Shown: piece after piece, positions 25,501 through 34,171 of the stretch
Layout of the letters: every line of letters begins with the position of its first letter
Numbering within the stretch: the first letter of the stretch is position 1
Assembly: GCF_005930355.1 (NCBI RefSeq)
Contig: NZ_VDBO01000001.1
Coordinates: forward strand, 1,151,339-1,215,338
DNA from: Paenibacillus sinopodophylli
Lineage (GTDB): Bacteria > Bacillota > Bacilli > Paenibacillales > Paenibacillaceae
DNA: 64,000 nt
Direction of reading: 5' to 3'
Notes under the pieces: generated by a model
Seen by the model: only the letters and a program-made list of their open reading frames with translations
Told to the model about the DNA's origin: nothing
The model's database searches: none
Translations under genes and position numbers: made by a program

Positions 25501-28284
25501 TTATCTAGCCGCGGTTTGCGGCCCGATTGGCCATTTTGTTTTGTTCTTATTTTTCTTGGAAGTGCCTAATACGCTGCCAATTCCCATTAAGAATGTCGGG
25601 ATTCCTGCCGCCACAAATACAAGACACCATTCGCGGAAGTTCAGCGGCACTGTTTTGAATATAGGCTGCAGCGCCTCAATATAAAGCACTCCTATCATTA
25701 ACGCTAGTGAAGAGAGGACTGCAAATACCAAGTATTTATTCTGAAATGGATTGCGGTGAAATATCGAACGCGAGCTCCGGCAATCGAATACATGAATGAG
25801 CTGTGCCATGACTAAAGTAGCAAATGCGACAGTCTGTGCCTTCATCAGATGTGCCGCACTTCCCGGAGCGTCATTCAGCGTAATCCAGAATGCGCCAAGC
25901 GTGCAAACGCCAATGAGAATACCGCGGCTAATAATTTTCCAGCCCAGCCTGCGGGAGAAGATACTTTCTTTGGCCGAGCGGGGCTTTTGCTGCATAAGAT
26001 CCTTCTCTGCCTGATCCACGCCGAGCGCCATTGCTGGCAAACCATCCGTGACGAGGTTGACCCACAGGATCTGAATCGGTACGAGCGGCAGCGGCAGCCC
26101 CGCCATCATCGCAAGGAACATAACGAGTATTTCCCCAACATTGGATGCGAGCAAATAGCGAATGAATTTTCGAATATTCTCATAGATTCCCCGCCCCTCC
26201 TCAATCGCCGAAACGATCGTGGAGAAGTTGTCATCGCTTAGCACAAGGGAAGAAGCTTCCTTCGTAACATCTGTACCGGTGATTCCCATCGCAATTCCGA
26301 TATCTGCAGCTTTGATCGCTGGCGCATCGTTGACACCATCACCCGTCATCGCAACGACATGGCCGCGGCGCTGAAGCGCTTTGACAATCCGCAGCTTATG
26401 CTCGGGAGAAACTCTTGCATATACATATATATTATCTACCAAGCGGTCGAGCTGCTCATCATCCATCGCTTCAAGCTGCCGGCCGCTCATTGCGATTCCT
26501 CCGCGCGGCATAATGCCAAGCTGACCTGCAATCGCCTCTGCTGTTAATTGGTGGTCACCTGTAATCATCACCGTCTTGATTCCTGCGCGCCGGCAGGTCG
26601 CAATAGCTTCCTTCACCTCGCGTCGCGGCGGATCGATCATACCCGTCAACCCTACAAATACGAGCTGGCACTCGGCATCCGCTTCAGTCTCGCAAGCATC
26701 TCCCGCCTTCAAATCCCGATAGGCAAGCCCAAGAACGCGAAGCGCTGACTGCGCCATAAGCTCGCCGGCTTCTGCACATTTCCGTTTCAGTGTCGAGGTG
26801 AAAGGAACGACCTTTCCTTCCCACAGCACATATGCACAATGATCCATTAACAGATCAGGCGCACCCTTGGTGCAGATTAGCCGTCCTCCTTGGTGGGCTA
26901 CGACAACCGACATCCGTTTCCGCTCAGAATCGAAGGGAAACTCCTTTTCTCTTTTGTACAGCTGCTCTAGTGACTTAGCTGATGATCCGAGCTTAGCAGA
27001 AAGCACCGCCAGCGCGCCTTCAGTTGGATCGCCTTTAAGCACCCATTCCTCTTGTATTTCCTTGCTTTTGCGCTTGCCTGTTTCGGCAGCCTCGACCTTT
27101 ACAATCTGAGCATTGTTGCAGAGCGCGCTTACTTGAAGCAGCCGTTTAATCGATTGATCATGCTTAATATCGAGTGCATTGCCCGCTTCGTAGATCGCAC
27201 CTGACGGATCATACCCCTCACCGCTTACTTCAAGCTGTCTGCCGCCCAGCCATACATGGGTAACTGTCATTTTGTTTTGAGTCAATGTACCTGTTTTGTC
27301 CGAGCATATCACCGAAGCGCAGCCTAGCGTTTCAACAGAGGGCAGCTTGCGGACGATTGCCTTACGTTTGATCATTCGCTGAACGCCCAGAGCAAGCGCG
27401 ATAGTCACAATTGCTGGCAGACCCTCGGGAATAGCTGCTACCGCGAGACTGACGCCTGCGAGGAACATGCCGTATGCAGGCTGGCCATGCATGATTCCCG
27501 CGACGACAACCATAATGGTCAATCCTATCGCAACGACAATCAATATTTTTCCAAGCTGCTCCAAACGATGCTGCAGCGGCGTTTCCATCGATTCTGTCTC
27601 CTGAATCAATTCCGCGATTTTGCCCATTTCCGTCTCCATGCCTGTCCGAATGACAACGGCCTTTGCCGTACCCCTCGTCAGCATCGTGCCCATGAATCCC
27701 ATATTCCGTTGATCACCAAGCGGCAGGTCGTTATCCGCTATCACTGCGGCATGCTTGCCGACCGGAACTGACTCGCCTGTCAAGGCCGACTCCTCGACAT
27801 AACAGCTGTTCGCTTCAAGAAACCGTACATCCGCTGGAATACGATCTCCGCTCTCTAGATAAACCAGATCGCCAGCAACTAGCTCCTTCGCAGGAACCGT
27901 AAGCAATTCGCCGCCTCTATACACCTTTGCCGACGGAGCCGAGAGCTCCTTCAGCGCCCTAAGTGAGCGTTCTGCCCGAAACTCTTGTACGAAGCCAAGT
28001 ATCGCATTCAGTCCGATTATGGCAACGATCGTAATCGCGTCCAAATACTCCCCAAGCAAGCCTGAAATCAAGGTAGCTCCCATAAGGATAAGCACCATAA
28101 AATCTTTAAATTGATTAAGAAACAGCAAAATAGGCGAAACCCGCTTGCCCTCCGTCAATTCATTGTGCCCATTCTTCTCCAGCCGCTGCGCCGCATCCGA
28201 CGTCGTCAGCCCTTGATTCGGGGAGCTCGCTAATGCTTCTTCCAGCTCGCTTGTCCCCATTTGATGCCATTTCATTTGTTCCAT
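25501..28284 (-). CDS. P-type Ca2+-transporting ATPase (type IIA, YloB-like)
   Basis: 927 residues from the ATG after GGGAGGGAG. Cation-ATPase N-terminus (GTSELEEALASSPNQGLTTSDAAQRL), A-domain LTGESVPVGK, phosphorylation site CSDKTGTLTQNKMTV, ATP-binding KGAPDLLMDHC, hinge MTGDGVNDAPAIKAADIG, and about ten membrane helices. PEGLPAIVTIALALG in M4 and NLVTDGLPAMALGVD in M6 carry the Ca2+ ligands of SERCA-type pumps. It exports Ca2+; in B. subtilis YloB is made during sporulation. It diverges from rqcH (yloA) exactly as in B. subtilis. Confidence 0.93.
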   Translation of the reverse strand: MEQMKWHQMGTSELEEALASSPNQGLTTSDAAQRLEKNGHNELTEGKRVSPILLFLNQFKDFMVLILMGATLISGLLGEYLDAITIVAIIGLNAILGFVQEFRAERSLRALKELSAPSAKVYRGGELLTVPAKELVAGDLVYLESGDRIPADVRFLEANSCYVEESALTGESVPVGKHAAVIADNDLPLGDQRNMGFMGTMLTRGTAKAVVIRTGMETEMGKIAELIQETESMETPLQHRLEQLGKILIVVAIGLTIMVVVAGIMHGQPAYGMFLAGVSLAVAAIPEGLPAIVTIALALGVQRMIKRKAIVRKLPSVETLGCASVICSDKTGTLTQNKMTVTHVWLGGRQLEVSGEGYDPSGAIYEAGNALDIKHDQSIKRLLQVSALCNNAQIVKVEAAETGKRKSKEIQEEWVLKGDPTEGALAVLSAKLGSSAKSLEQLYKREKEFPFDSERKRMSVVVAHQGGRLICTKGAPDLLMDHCAYVLWEGKVVPFTSTLKRKCAEAGELMAQSALRVLGLAYRDLKAGDACETEADAECQLVFVGLTGMIDPPRREVKEAIATCRRAGIKTVMITGDHQLTAEAIAGQLGIMPRGGIAMSGRQLEAMDDEQLDRLVDNIYVYARVSPEHKLRIVKALQRRGHVVAMTGDGVNDAPAIKAADIGIAMGITGTDVTKEASSLVLSDDNFSTIVSAIEEGRGIYENIRKFIRYLLASNVGEILVMFLAMMAGLPLPLVPIQILWVNLVTDGLPAMALGVDQAEKDLMQQKPRSAKESIFSRRLGWKIISRGILIGVCTLGAFWITLNDAPGSAAHLMKAQTVAFATLVMAQLIHVFDCRSSRSIFHRNPFQNKYLVFAVLSSLALMIGVLYIEALQPIFKTVPLNFREWCLVFVAAGIPTFLMGIGSVLGTSKKNKNKTKWPIGPQTAAR

Positions 28285-28457
28285 GGTATAACTCCCTCCC
28301 GTAATATGCCGAGCCAAGCAGACAAGAGCCCATCGGACAGCCTTCTAGGGTAAATGTATTCGGACAGCCTTTAAAATATCCCTGAAAAGACTTAAGTTTT
28401 CGTCTCAACTATGGCATGATAGAGAAAGACCCACCAAGGAAGCGAGGAATACACACC

Positions 28458-30200
28458 ATGGCATTAGACGGTATCGTCACCCATGCAATAACGCAAGACT
28501 TGCAGCGCTGCGTTGGCGCGCGTATACATAAAATCCACCAGCCTACCAATCACGAGCTTGTCCTTACCATCCGCGGGGCAGGCCAAGGCAAGCTGCTGCT
28601 CTCTGCCAATCCTACTTATCCCCGCGTACACTGGACGACAGGTACGTACGTTAACCCTATGGAAGCGCCTATGTTCTGCATGCTGCTCCGGAAGCATTGT
28701 GAGGGAGGCATGATTGAATCAATCAAGCAGGTTGGCCGTGAACGTATCATTCTCATTGAAGTTAAGCACCGCGACGAGCTCGGCGATTTGTCGAACAAAA
28801 CGATTGTTGTCGAGATTATGGGACGCCATAGCAATATTATTCTGATGGACCCGGCGAGCGGCATGATTCATGATGGCATACATCACGTCACCCCTGCGAT
28901 CAGCAGCCACCGCATCGTATTGCCTGGCAGCACCTACACGCCGCCTCCAGAGCAAGGAAAGATAGACCCACTTGTTATCGATACAAAACAAGCCTTTCTG
29001 GATGTACTAAGCGATACGGATGTGGGAGCTCCGTTATACAAACGTATGGTCGACAAGCTGAGCGGCTTCAGTCCTTTGCTCGCAAAAGAGATCGTGCACC
29101 GTGCTGCAGTTGAAGACAGCAGCCCTCAGGCGCTTTCAGCTGTTTGGAGCAGCTACAGCACCTTTATTCAACAAGTGAAGGACAATCAATTCACGCCGAC
29201 GATCAAAACAAATCCTGATACCGGTAAATCATTCTTCTCCATTACCGAGCTCACCCATATTGAGGGTGAAGCCGTGCTGTTCCCTGATATAAGCGCTTGC
29301 CTTGAGGGCTTCTATGGAAACAAAGCCGAGCGTGACACCGTTAAGCAGCGCGCTGCGGATCTGATTCGCTTCGTTCAGAATGAGAAGGCAAAAAACGTGA
29401 CGAAAATCAAAAAGCTTGAGGACACGCTGGTGGAAGCGAAAGATGCGGAGAAATATAGGGTGCTGGGCGAGCTTCTTACTGCTTATATGCATCAAATCCA
29501 ACGCGGAGACACCTTTGCTACGCTCATCAATTTCTATGATGAAGAACAAGCAACAGTGAGAATTGAGCTTGACCCTCAGCTTACGCCATCGGATAACGCT
29601 CAGCGCTACTTCCGGCGCTACACGAAGCACAAAAACAGCTTATCGATCGTAGCCGAGCAGATGGACATTGCGCGCACTGAGATCCAATATTTCGAATCTT
29701 TGCTGCAGCAGGTCGATAACGCCTCGCTTGGCGATATTGGTGAAATCCGTGACGAGCTTGTTGAGCAAGGATACATGAAAGAACGAGGACGTCGCGGGTC
29801 TAAGAAGAAAAAAGTGCTCAAACCTACTTTGCTATGCTACACATCCTCCGAGGGTGCAGCTATTTTTGTCGGCAAAAACAATACTCAAAACGAATACTTA
29901 ACCAATCGGCTTGCATCCTCTTCCGATACTTGGCTGCATACGAAGGATATTCCTGGCTCCCACGTTGTGATTCGAGGCAGCGACTTCGGCAATGCCACAC
30001 TTGAGGAGGCTGCCATGCTTTCTGCTCATTACAGCCAAGCTCGCGCTTCGAGCTCTATACCGGTCGACTATACGACGATCCGCCATGTTCGCAAACCAAA
30101 CGGAGCAAAGCCTGGATTCGTCATTTATGATAATCAGAAAACCTTGTTCGTGACACCAGACGAGCAGCGTATTAAGTCTCTTGCTTGCGTATTGAAATAA
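28458..30200 (+). CDS. rqcH: Rqc2 homolog RqcH (NFACT protein, YloA/FbpA)
   Basis: 580 residues starting MALDGIVTHAITQDLQ. NFACT-N domain (about 1-200) with GARIHKIHQPTNHELVLTIR, a helix-hairpin-helix and long coiled coil (about 290-440: ENLD-type KAKNVTKIKKLEDTLVEAKD), and the NFACT-R domain (about 455-570) with DTWLHTKDIPGSHVVIR. RqcH binds stalled 50S-peptidyl-tRNA and directs C-terminal alanine tailing of the nascent chain. The ATG follows GAGG by 10 nt; an in-frame ATG 42 nt upstream has no SD. Also described as a fibronectin-binding surface protein in pathogens. Confidence 0.94.
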   Translation: MALDGIVTHAITQDLQRCVGARIHKIHQPTNHELVLTIRGAGQGKLLLSANPTYPRVHWTTGTYVNPMEAPMFCMLLRKHCEGGMIESIKQVGRERIILIEVKHRDELGDLSNKTIVVEIMGRHSNIILMDPASGMIHDGIHHVTPAISSHRIVLPGSTYTPPPEQGKIDPLVIDTKQAFLDVLSDTDVGAPLYKRMVDKLSGFSPLLAKEIVHRAAVEDSSPQALSAVWSSYSTFIQQVKDNQFTPTIKTNPDTGKSFFSITELTHIEGEAVLFPDISACLEGFYGNKAERDTVKQRAADLIRFVQNEKAKNVTKIKKLEDTLVEAKDAEKYRVLGELLTAYMHQIQRGDTFATLINFYDEEQATVRIELDPQLTPSDNAQRYFRRYTKHKNSLSIVAEQMDIARTEIQYFESLLQQVDNASLGDIGEIRDELVEQGYMKERGRRGSKKKKVLKPTLLCYTSSEGAAIFVGKNNTQNEYLTNRLASSSDTWLHTKDIPGSHVVIRGSDFGNATLEEAAMLSAHYSQARASSSIPVDYTTIRHVRKPNGAKPGFVIYDNQKTLFVTPDEQRIKSLACVLK

Positions 30201-30223
30201 CATTGTATGCCACTATAACGCCA

Positions 30224-30266
30224 AAAACACAGCTTCTTATCCTTAGGGACTAAGAAGCCGTGTTTT
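30224..30266. terminator. Bidirectional terminator between rqcH and the MerR gene
   Basis: AAAACACAGCTTCTTA and TAAGAAGCCGTGTTTT form a long stem (one mismatch) flanked by A-run and T-run. The MerR stop codon lies inside the hairpin, so both convergent transcripts end here. Confidence 0.85.
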
Positions 30267-31211
30267 TATTTTTTCGATGCAGCTTTTTCCGTCTCCGGCT
30301 ACCAAATAGACATGCTCGGCACCTTCCAGCTGCCCATCCTCTCGAACAGCCCTTCCACCAATAAAAACTTTCGTTGAAAGTTGCCCTTCCCGAATCATAT
30401 GGTCCAGTTGCAGCAGGAATGTTCTTGCCGCTTTAAACTGCTCCTCAAGCGAGAAACTAAACGTAAATGCTGCTGGCTTTACATCAGCCAAGCAATCATA
30501 TATGCCTTTCTCCGAGGGAGAGCTACCTAAATATACGACACGAAAGCCTTCCTGCTGCGCAAAATAACCAAAAAACAAAATGCCGAGCTCATGTCGCTCG
30601 CCCGGGCCGCAAGCTGTTACTAATAGCGGGCTGTCGTCGCTCGGACGGAACAGGCTGCGAATCGCAAGCATTTTATCACGAATGAAATGGCTGCCGAAAT
30701 GCTCTTGATATTCGGATATTTCCCCTCGTTCCCATCGTTCACCAAGCTCCACTAGCGCCGGCTCCAAAATATGAAGCAGCAAATGCTCTAAATGATGAAC
30801 CGCGAGAAGTTGCTCATAGAATCGCTGTGCATTATTGATGTCAAGTTGGATAAAGCATTGAAGAAGATGCTCTACGGGGTTTCCCCATTCCGCGGAGGTC
30901 GGTACGTAAAACTCGTATGACTGTCCTCGTCTTGGCTCGGAAGCTGCCGTGCTCCCGCTATCTTCACTCGGCAGCACGGTTTCATGCTCATACTTCCATT
31001 CCACAACAGCCATTCCGATCGGCACACCGTCGTCTACTTGGGATTTTAACCACTGCAGCGTATCGATATCCTGCTTGGAATAACCGCGGTAACCATTGCT
31101 CATCCGCTCTGGCTTGACAGCTTCATATCGCTCTTCCCATTTGCGAATGAGCTGCGTAGAAACTCCTGTCCGCATAGACGCTTCTTTGATCGTATACAGC
31201 CTAATCGCCAT
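30243..31211 (-). CDS. MerR-family regulator with CarH/LitR-like cobalamin-binding domain
   Basis: 322 residues. MerR HTH at 1-72 (YTIKEASMRTGVSTQLIRKWEERY; SKQDIDTLQWLKSQV). Residues about 108-190 are the four-helix B12 cap and 195-318 a Rossmann-like B12 fold (LLVTACGPGERHELGIL, GFRVVYLGS, KVFIGGRAVR). W160, E170 and H171 have the spacing of W131, E141 and H142 of T. thermophilus CarH, and H207 fits the lower ligand H177. So it may bind adenosylcobalamin and act as a light-sensing repressor, though light response is inference. The target is unknown: no carotenoid gene is near. It overlaps the PHP gene by 11 nt, and the SD GGAGGAG lies inside that gene. Confidence 0.88.
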   Translation of the reverse strand: MAIRLYTIKEASMRTGVSTQLIRKWEERYEAVKPERMSNGYRGYSKQDIDTLQWLKSQVDDGVPIGMAVVEWKYEHETVLPSEDSGSTAASEPRRGQSYEFYVPTSAEWGNPVEHLLQCFIQLDINNAQRFYEQLLAVHHLEHLLLHILEPALVELGERWERGEISEYQEHFGSHFIRDKMLAIRSLFRPSDDSPLLVTACGPGERHELGILFFGYFAQQEGFRVVYLGSSPSEKGIYDCLADVKPAAFTFSFSLEEQFKAARTFLLQLDHMIREGQLSTKVFIGGRAVREDGQLEGAEHVYLVAGDGKSCIEKIKTRLLSP

Positions 31212-32088
31212 TCCGCTCTCTCCTCCATGAAGGCTGTAGCTGCCTAAGCACTTCTGTGCTTACCGTTCGGCTGCCTACTGCACCATGAAAAATAACACCC
31301 TGACGCGATCCATGAAAGTCTGAGCCTCCGGTTACAATGAGTGGATAGCGATTTGCCAGCTCTTCATAACGCTGCTCATCTTCCGGACTATGATCAGAGT
31401 GATAAACCTCGATTCCTTGAGCCCCGTAACGTATGATTTCCTCGACCAATGTATCATTTCCATATAATCCCGGGTGTGCGATAACACTCGTTCCCCCAGC
31501 TTCTCTTATCCAATCAATGGCTTCAAAGGGGTTCAGCCTTGGCGGATTGACGTATGCCGCAGCTCCTGAAGCCAAATATCGATCGAACGCTTCTTTCATG
31601 GTCTGAGCAGCACCTTTGCTAATAAGCACTGCTGCAATGTGCGGTCTTCCTATGCTCACTTCTGTAGATTGCAGCTCGTCTTTGGTACGATTACCATGTG
31701 CCGCAGCAATGACCTCGTCCATTGTGATCGCAATTCCGAGTTCTCTCAGCTTGTCCACGATCATGTCGTTCCGCCGATCTCTTACACCGCGCAAGCCAGC
31801 AAGTCTAGAGAGCCACATTTCATCCTTGTTATTCGTATAATAGCCCAGAACATGAATATCGGAGCTGTCAGCAACTGTACTTAGCTCCACACCTGGCACC
31901 ACCGTAATGCCAAGTCTACTGCCTTCCTCTACCGCTTCTGCAACACCAGCAACCGTATCGTGATCGGTTATCGCAATCGCCGCAAGCCCAGCTTCCTTGG
32001 CCAGACGCACATTATCTGCTGGGCTCTGCATCCCGTCCGATGCTGTCGTGTGTGTATGCAAATCGGCTAGTCCATGTGTTAAAGCCAT
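31201..32088 (-). CDS. PHP-domain phosphoesterase (YciV/TrpH-like)
   Basis: 295 residues with the four PHP metal motifs: ADLHTHTTASDG, AITDHDTV, VIAHPGLYG and GGSDFHGS, plus PGVELST. Family members include 3',5'-nucleoside bisphosphate phosphatases and 5'-3' RNases (RNase AM type). The insert GRPHIAAVLISKG is typical of the YciV subgroup. It overlaps both neighbours by about 10 nt, forming a tight LysR-PHP-MerR operon. Which substrate it uses is open. Confidence 0.88.
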   Translation of the reverse strand: MALTHGLADLHTHTTASDGMQSPADNVRLAKEAGLAAIAITDHDTVAGVAEAVEEGSRLGITVVPGVELSTVADSSDIHVLGYYTNNKDEMWLSRLAGLRGVRDRRNDMIVDKLRELGIAITMDEVIAAAHGNRTKDELQSTEVSIGRPHIAAVLISKGAAQTMKEAFDRYLASGAAAYVNPPRLNPFEAIDWIREAGGTSVIAHPGLYGNDTLVEEIIRYGAQGIEVYHSDHSPEDEQRYEELANRYPLIVTGGSDFHGSRQGVIFHGAVGSRTVSTEVLRQLQPSWRRERNGD

Positions 32089-32990
32089 TGTTGCAGATCC
32101 CTCTCTCTCAAAAAGGATAAAAAGGTGACAGCCGAAATAGGCAATATGGCTGATTTCAAATAAATGGAATAAAACTGACGTTGAAACTTCGAATCCGACA
32201 CTTTGATCATACGAATTAAATCAAGCGCCACCTCGTGCTTAACCGATGAAGAAGAGATAAAGGAGATGCCTAGTCCCGCTTCAACGGCTGACTTCACAGC
32301 GCCAGTACTGCCGAGCTCCATCACAATTTTCATAGAAGCTGGATCAATCTGTTTCTTTCTCAGCTGCTCCTCCATGACGAGTCTTGTCCCTGAGCCTTGC
32401 TCCCTCAGCACGAATGGATAACCCATCGCTTCCTCTAATGTTACCGATTCCCGTTCCGCAAGCGGATGCGATTTGGATACAATCAGCCGCAATTCATCAC
32501 TCATTACAGCTTCCATATGCATGTCAGGATGATTTATCGGCGCTTCTATCAGGCCAAAATTAAGCTGATGACTCAGTATGTCCTCCATAATTTGTGACGT
32601 ATTCATAACCTTCATACTAATTGAAATATGCGGGTATTCCTGTCCGAACGGGCCCAATAGCCGCGGCAGAATGTATTCTCCGATCGTCAAGCTCGAGCCA
32701 AGCTGAAGCCTGCCCTTCAACTGATTCGTGAATGCAGACATGGCTTGATCTGTATCCCTTATCAAATCAATACTTCGCTGGGCATAAGGCATAAGCGCCC
32801 GTCCCGCTTCAGTGAGCTCAATTCGTTTCGTAGAGCGTTGAAGCAGCTTCGTACCAAAGTAATCTTCCAGTGATTGCACCTGCATCGTTACTGCCGGCTG
32901 AGTCATATGTAAAGATTGCGCCGCAGCTGAGAAACTGCCGCGTTCTGCAACCGTACAAAATATATGCAGCTGATGAAAATTGAGAGCCAT
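32079..32990 (-). CDS. LysR-family transcriptional regulator
   Basis: 303 residues. HTH at about 3-62 (FHQLHIFCTVAERGSFSAAAQSLHMTQPAVTMQVQ in part), followed by the inducer-binding fold with GRLQLGSSLTIGEYILP and VLREQGSGTRLVMEE, the latter typical of CysB/CbbR-like effector pockets. The ATG follows AAAGG; an in-frame start 51 nt upstream lacks an SD. It heads the operon with the PHP and MerR genes. The controlled gene cannot be told; the usual divergent target is absent, as the upstream neighbour is in the same direction. Confidence 0.88.
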   Translation of the reverse strand: MALNFHQLHIFCTVAERGSFSAAAQSLHMTQPAVTMQVQSLEDYFGTKLLQRSTKRIELTEAGRALMPYAQRSIDLIRDTDQAMSAFTNQLKGRLQLGSSLTIGEYILPRLLGPFGQEYPHISISMKVMNTSQIMEDILSHQLNFGLIEAPINHPDMHMEAVMSDELRLIVSKSHPLAERESVTLEEAMGYPFVLREQGSGTRLVMEEQLRKKQIDPASMKIVMELGSTGAVKSAVEAGLGISFISSSSVKHEVALDLIRMIKVSDSKFQRQFYSIYLKSAILPISAVTFLSFLRERDLQQWL

Positions 32991-33056
32991 GTGTCGATCA
33001 TCCTTTCTTATGGTGCTTATTATACTACAAACCTTGTACACAATCTTCCAACATCA

Positions 33057-33092
33057 GCAAAAAAAGCATGCAATCGTTAAGATTGCATGCTT
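33057..33092 (-). terminator. Terminator after the 149-residue unknown gene
   Basis: AAGCATGCAATC and GATTGCATGCTT form a perfect 12-bp stem with a 5-nt loop, followed by seven T on the minus strand, about 25 nt past the stop codon. Confidence 0.9.
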
Positions 33093-33116
33093 CAAATATC
33101 AGAATATTATGATTTT

Positions 33117-33566
33117 TTATTTGCGTTTTCGGCTGCTTTTCACTAATGTCATGCGCCTAGAGTGGCGGAGCCACGAGTAATACGACTTCAAATCTCTAAG
33201 CTCTATGGTTTCCGACATTCGGCCAAGGAAGGTTACGATGATCATCTTATGCAAAGGCCTGCCCGTAATGTCCGTTTCTGTCATGGAGTCTGCAAATTCA
33301 GCAACAAACACAAGATCATCGTCAATCAGATATACATCCTGCTCGTTTCGGTAATATGACGCAATCCGACCCTGCTTCAAACATTCCCATAAAAACTCGG
33401 CAATATCTTCAAATCCGGTTTTCTCGCTTTCAATCCGGTCCAGCCATCGGCTCTTGGCATGGTTTGTGATGACGATATCTGCTACTTTCTTATCACCGAG
33501 ATCAATATAAAACGACTCATACGTACTCCATCTTCTCGTCATTCTATCTTTCACGTCACATCGCAC
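33117..33566 (-). CDS. Hypothetical protein, 149 residues, basic C-terminus
   Basis: No family recognised. The middle has ITNHAKSRWLDRIESEKTG and a beta-rich LIDDDLVFVAEF; the end is strongly basic (RRMTLVKSSRKRK), hinting at nucleic-acid contact. The AKSRWLDRI pattern resembles small toxin-like RNase folds (BrnT/RelE type 'HA..R...R') only loosely and no antitoxin gene is adjacent. It stands alone between two strong terminators. AGGAAGG precedes the ATG; a GTG four codons on is an alternative start. Confidence 0.65.
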   Translation of the reverse strand: MRCDVKDRMTRRWSTYESFYIDLGDKKVADIVITNHAKSRWLDRIESEKTGFEDIAEFLWECLKQGRIASYYRNEQDVYLIDDDLVFVAEFADSMTETDITGRPLHKMIIVTFLGRMSETIELRDLKSYYSWLRHSRRMTLVKSSRKRK

Positions 33567-33687
33567 CCCTTCCTAGGACCCAGGTCTTTTTTACCATGAA
33601 TTTAATTCCATTTTAACATGATTGTCCGATATTTCAACAATAAATTAAAGTACGACCATTTATGTAACAATTTGGATAATAACCAAT

Positions 33688-33733
33688 AAAAAGACGCTTT
33701 CCAGTGTTCATGGGCACTGGAAAGCGTCTTTTT
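33688..33733. terminator. Strong terminator downstream of ylbG
   Basis: A 19-bp perfect stem (ends AAAAAGACGCTTTCCAGTG / its complement) with an 8-nt loop and flanking A/T runs, symmetrical and so possibly bidirectional. It closes the XPB-ylbF-ylbG region on the minus strand. Confidence 0.9.
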
Positions 33734-33798
33734 ATAGTTTCTATAATCGTTGCTAGCAGGACATCATTTCACCATATGGCATATGGATCTGGCAATCG

Positions 33799-34062
33799 TT
33801 AAAGGCTGTAAAACCTCGTTTTATCTTCACTATCCTTGCTGTACTCGGTTTTGATCTCATTGCGATACGAACGCTCAATCTTACGAACGTACGAAAGCTT
33901 GCCCATTTGCCGAACTGCTTCTTCCGAACGCTCAGCATTCATATACATGACCACGTAATGCATCTTGCGGGACATGTAATGAACGGTTCCGAATCGTTCT
34001 AATGACCTAGCTGCTTTCAAATCACTTACCCATACAATATATCCTGTTCGTTCCGGTAGCAT
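33799..34062 (-). CDS. ylbG: YlbG family protein (DUF2129)
   Basis: 87 residues from MLPERTGYIVWVSDLKAARSLERFG, then VHYMSRKMHYVVMYMN and VRKIERSYRNEIKTEY, all matching B. subtilis YlbG (a small cytosolic protein of unknown role). The start was placed at the ATG 6 nt after AGGAGGG, not at one 30 nt upstream, because the upstream residues come from the repeat element that precedes it. It follows ylbF as in B. subtilis, but with a hairpin-repeat spacer. Confidence 0.92.
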   Translation of the reverse strand: MLPERTGYIVWVSDLKAARSLERFGTVHYMSRKMHYVVMYMNAERSEEAVRQMGKLSYVRKIERSYRNEIKTEYSKDSEDKTRFYSL

Positions 34063-34068
34063 CCTTTC

Positions 34069-34141
34069 CCTCCTAAAAGGTTTGCGAGACAAACCTGCTT
34101 CGTAAGCCCATGCTAAAGTTTGCTGCGCAAACTTGCTTCAA
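34069..34141 (-). repeat. SD-proximal hairpin repeat, two copies, before ylbG
   Basis: On the minus strand: a first stem AAGTTTGC/GCAAACTT (34116-34134), then the spacer with GGGCTTACGAAGC, then a second stem AGGTTTG/CAAACCT (34078-34096) followed by TTT and AGGAGG. It matches the copies before yugN and acuC in order and sequence. It lies between ylbF and ylbG, so it is part of their message. Confidence 0.85.
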
Positions 34142-34171
34142 TTCCAAATAACTCGGTCGTGTGAACAGAGA

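Noticed and set aside
33117..33566. Toxin of a toxin-antitoxin pair
   Set aside because: No antitoxin gene adjacent, strong terminators on both sides and only a loose motif.
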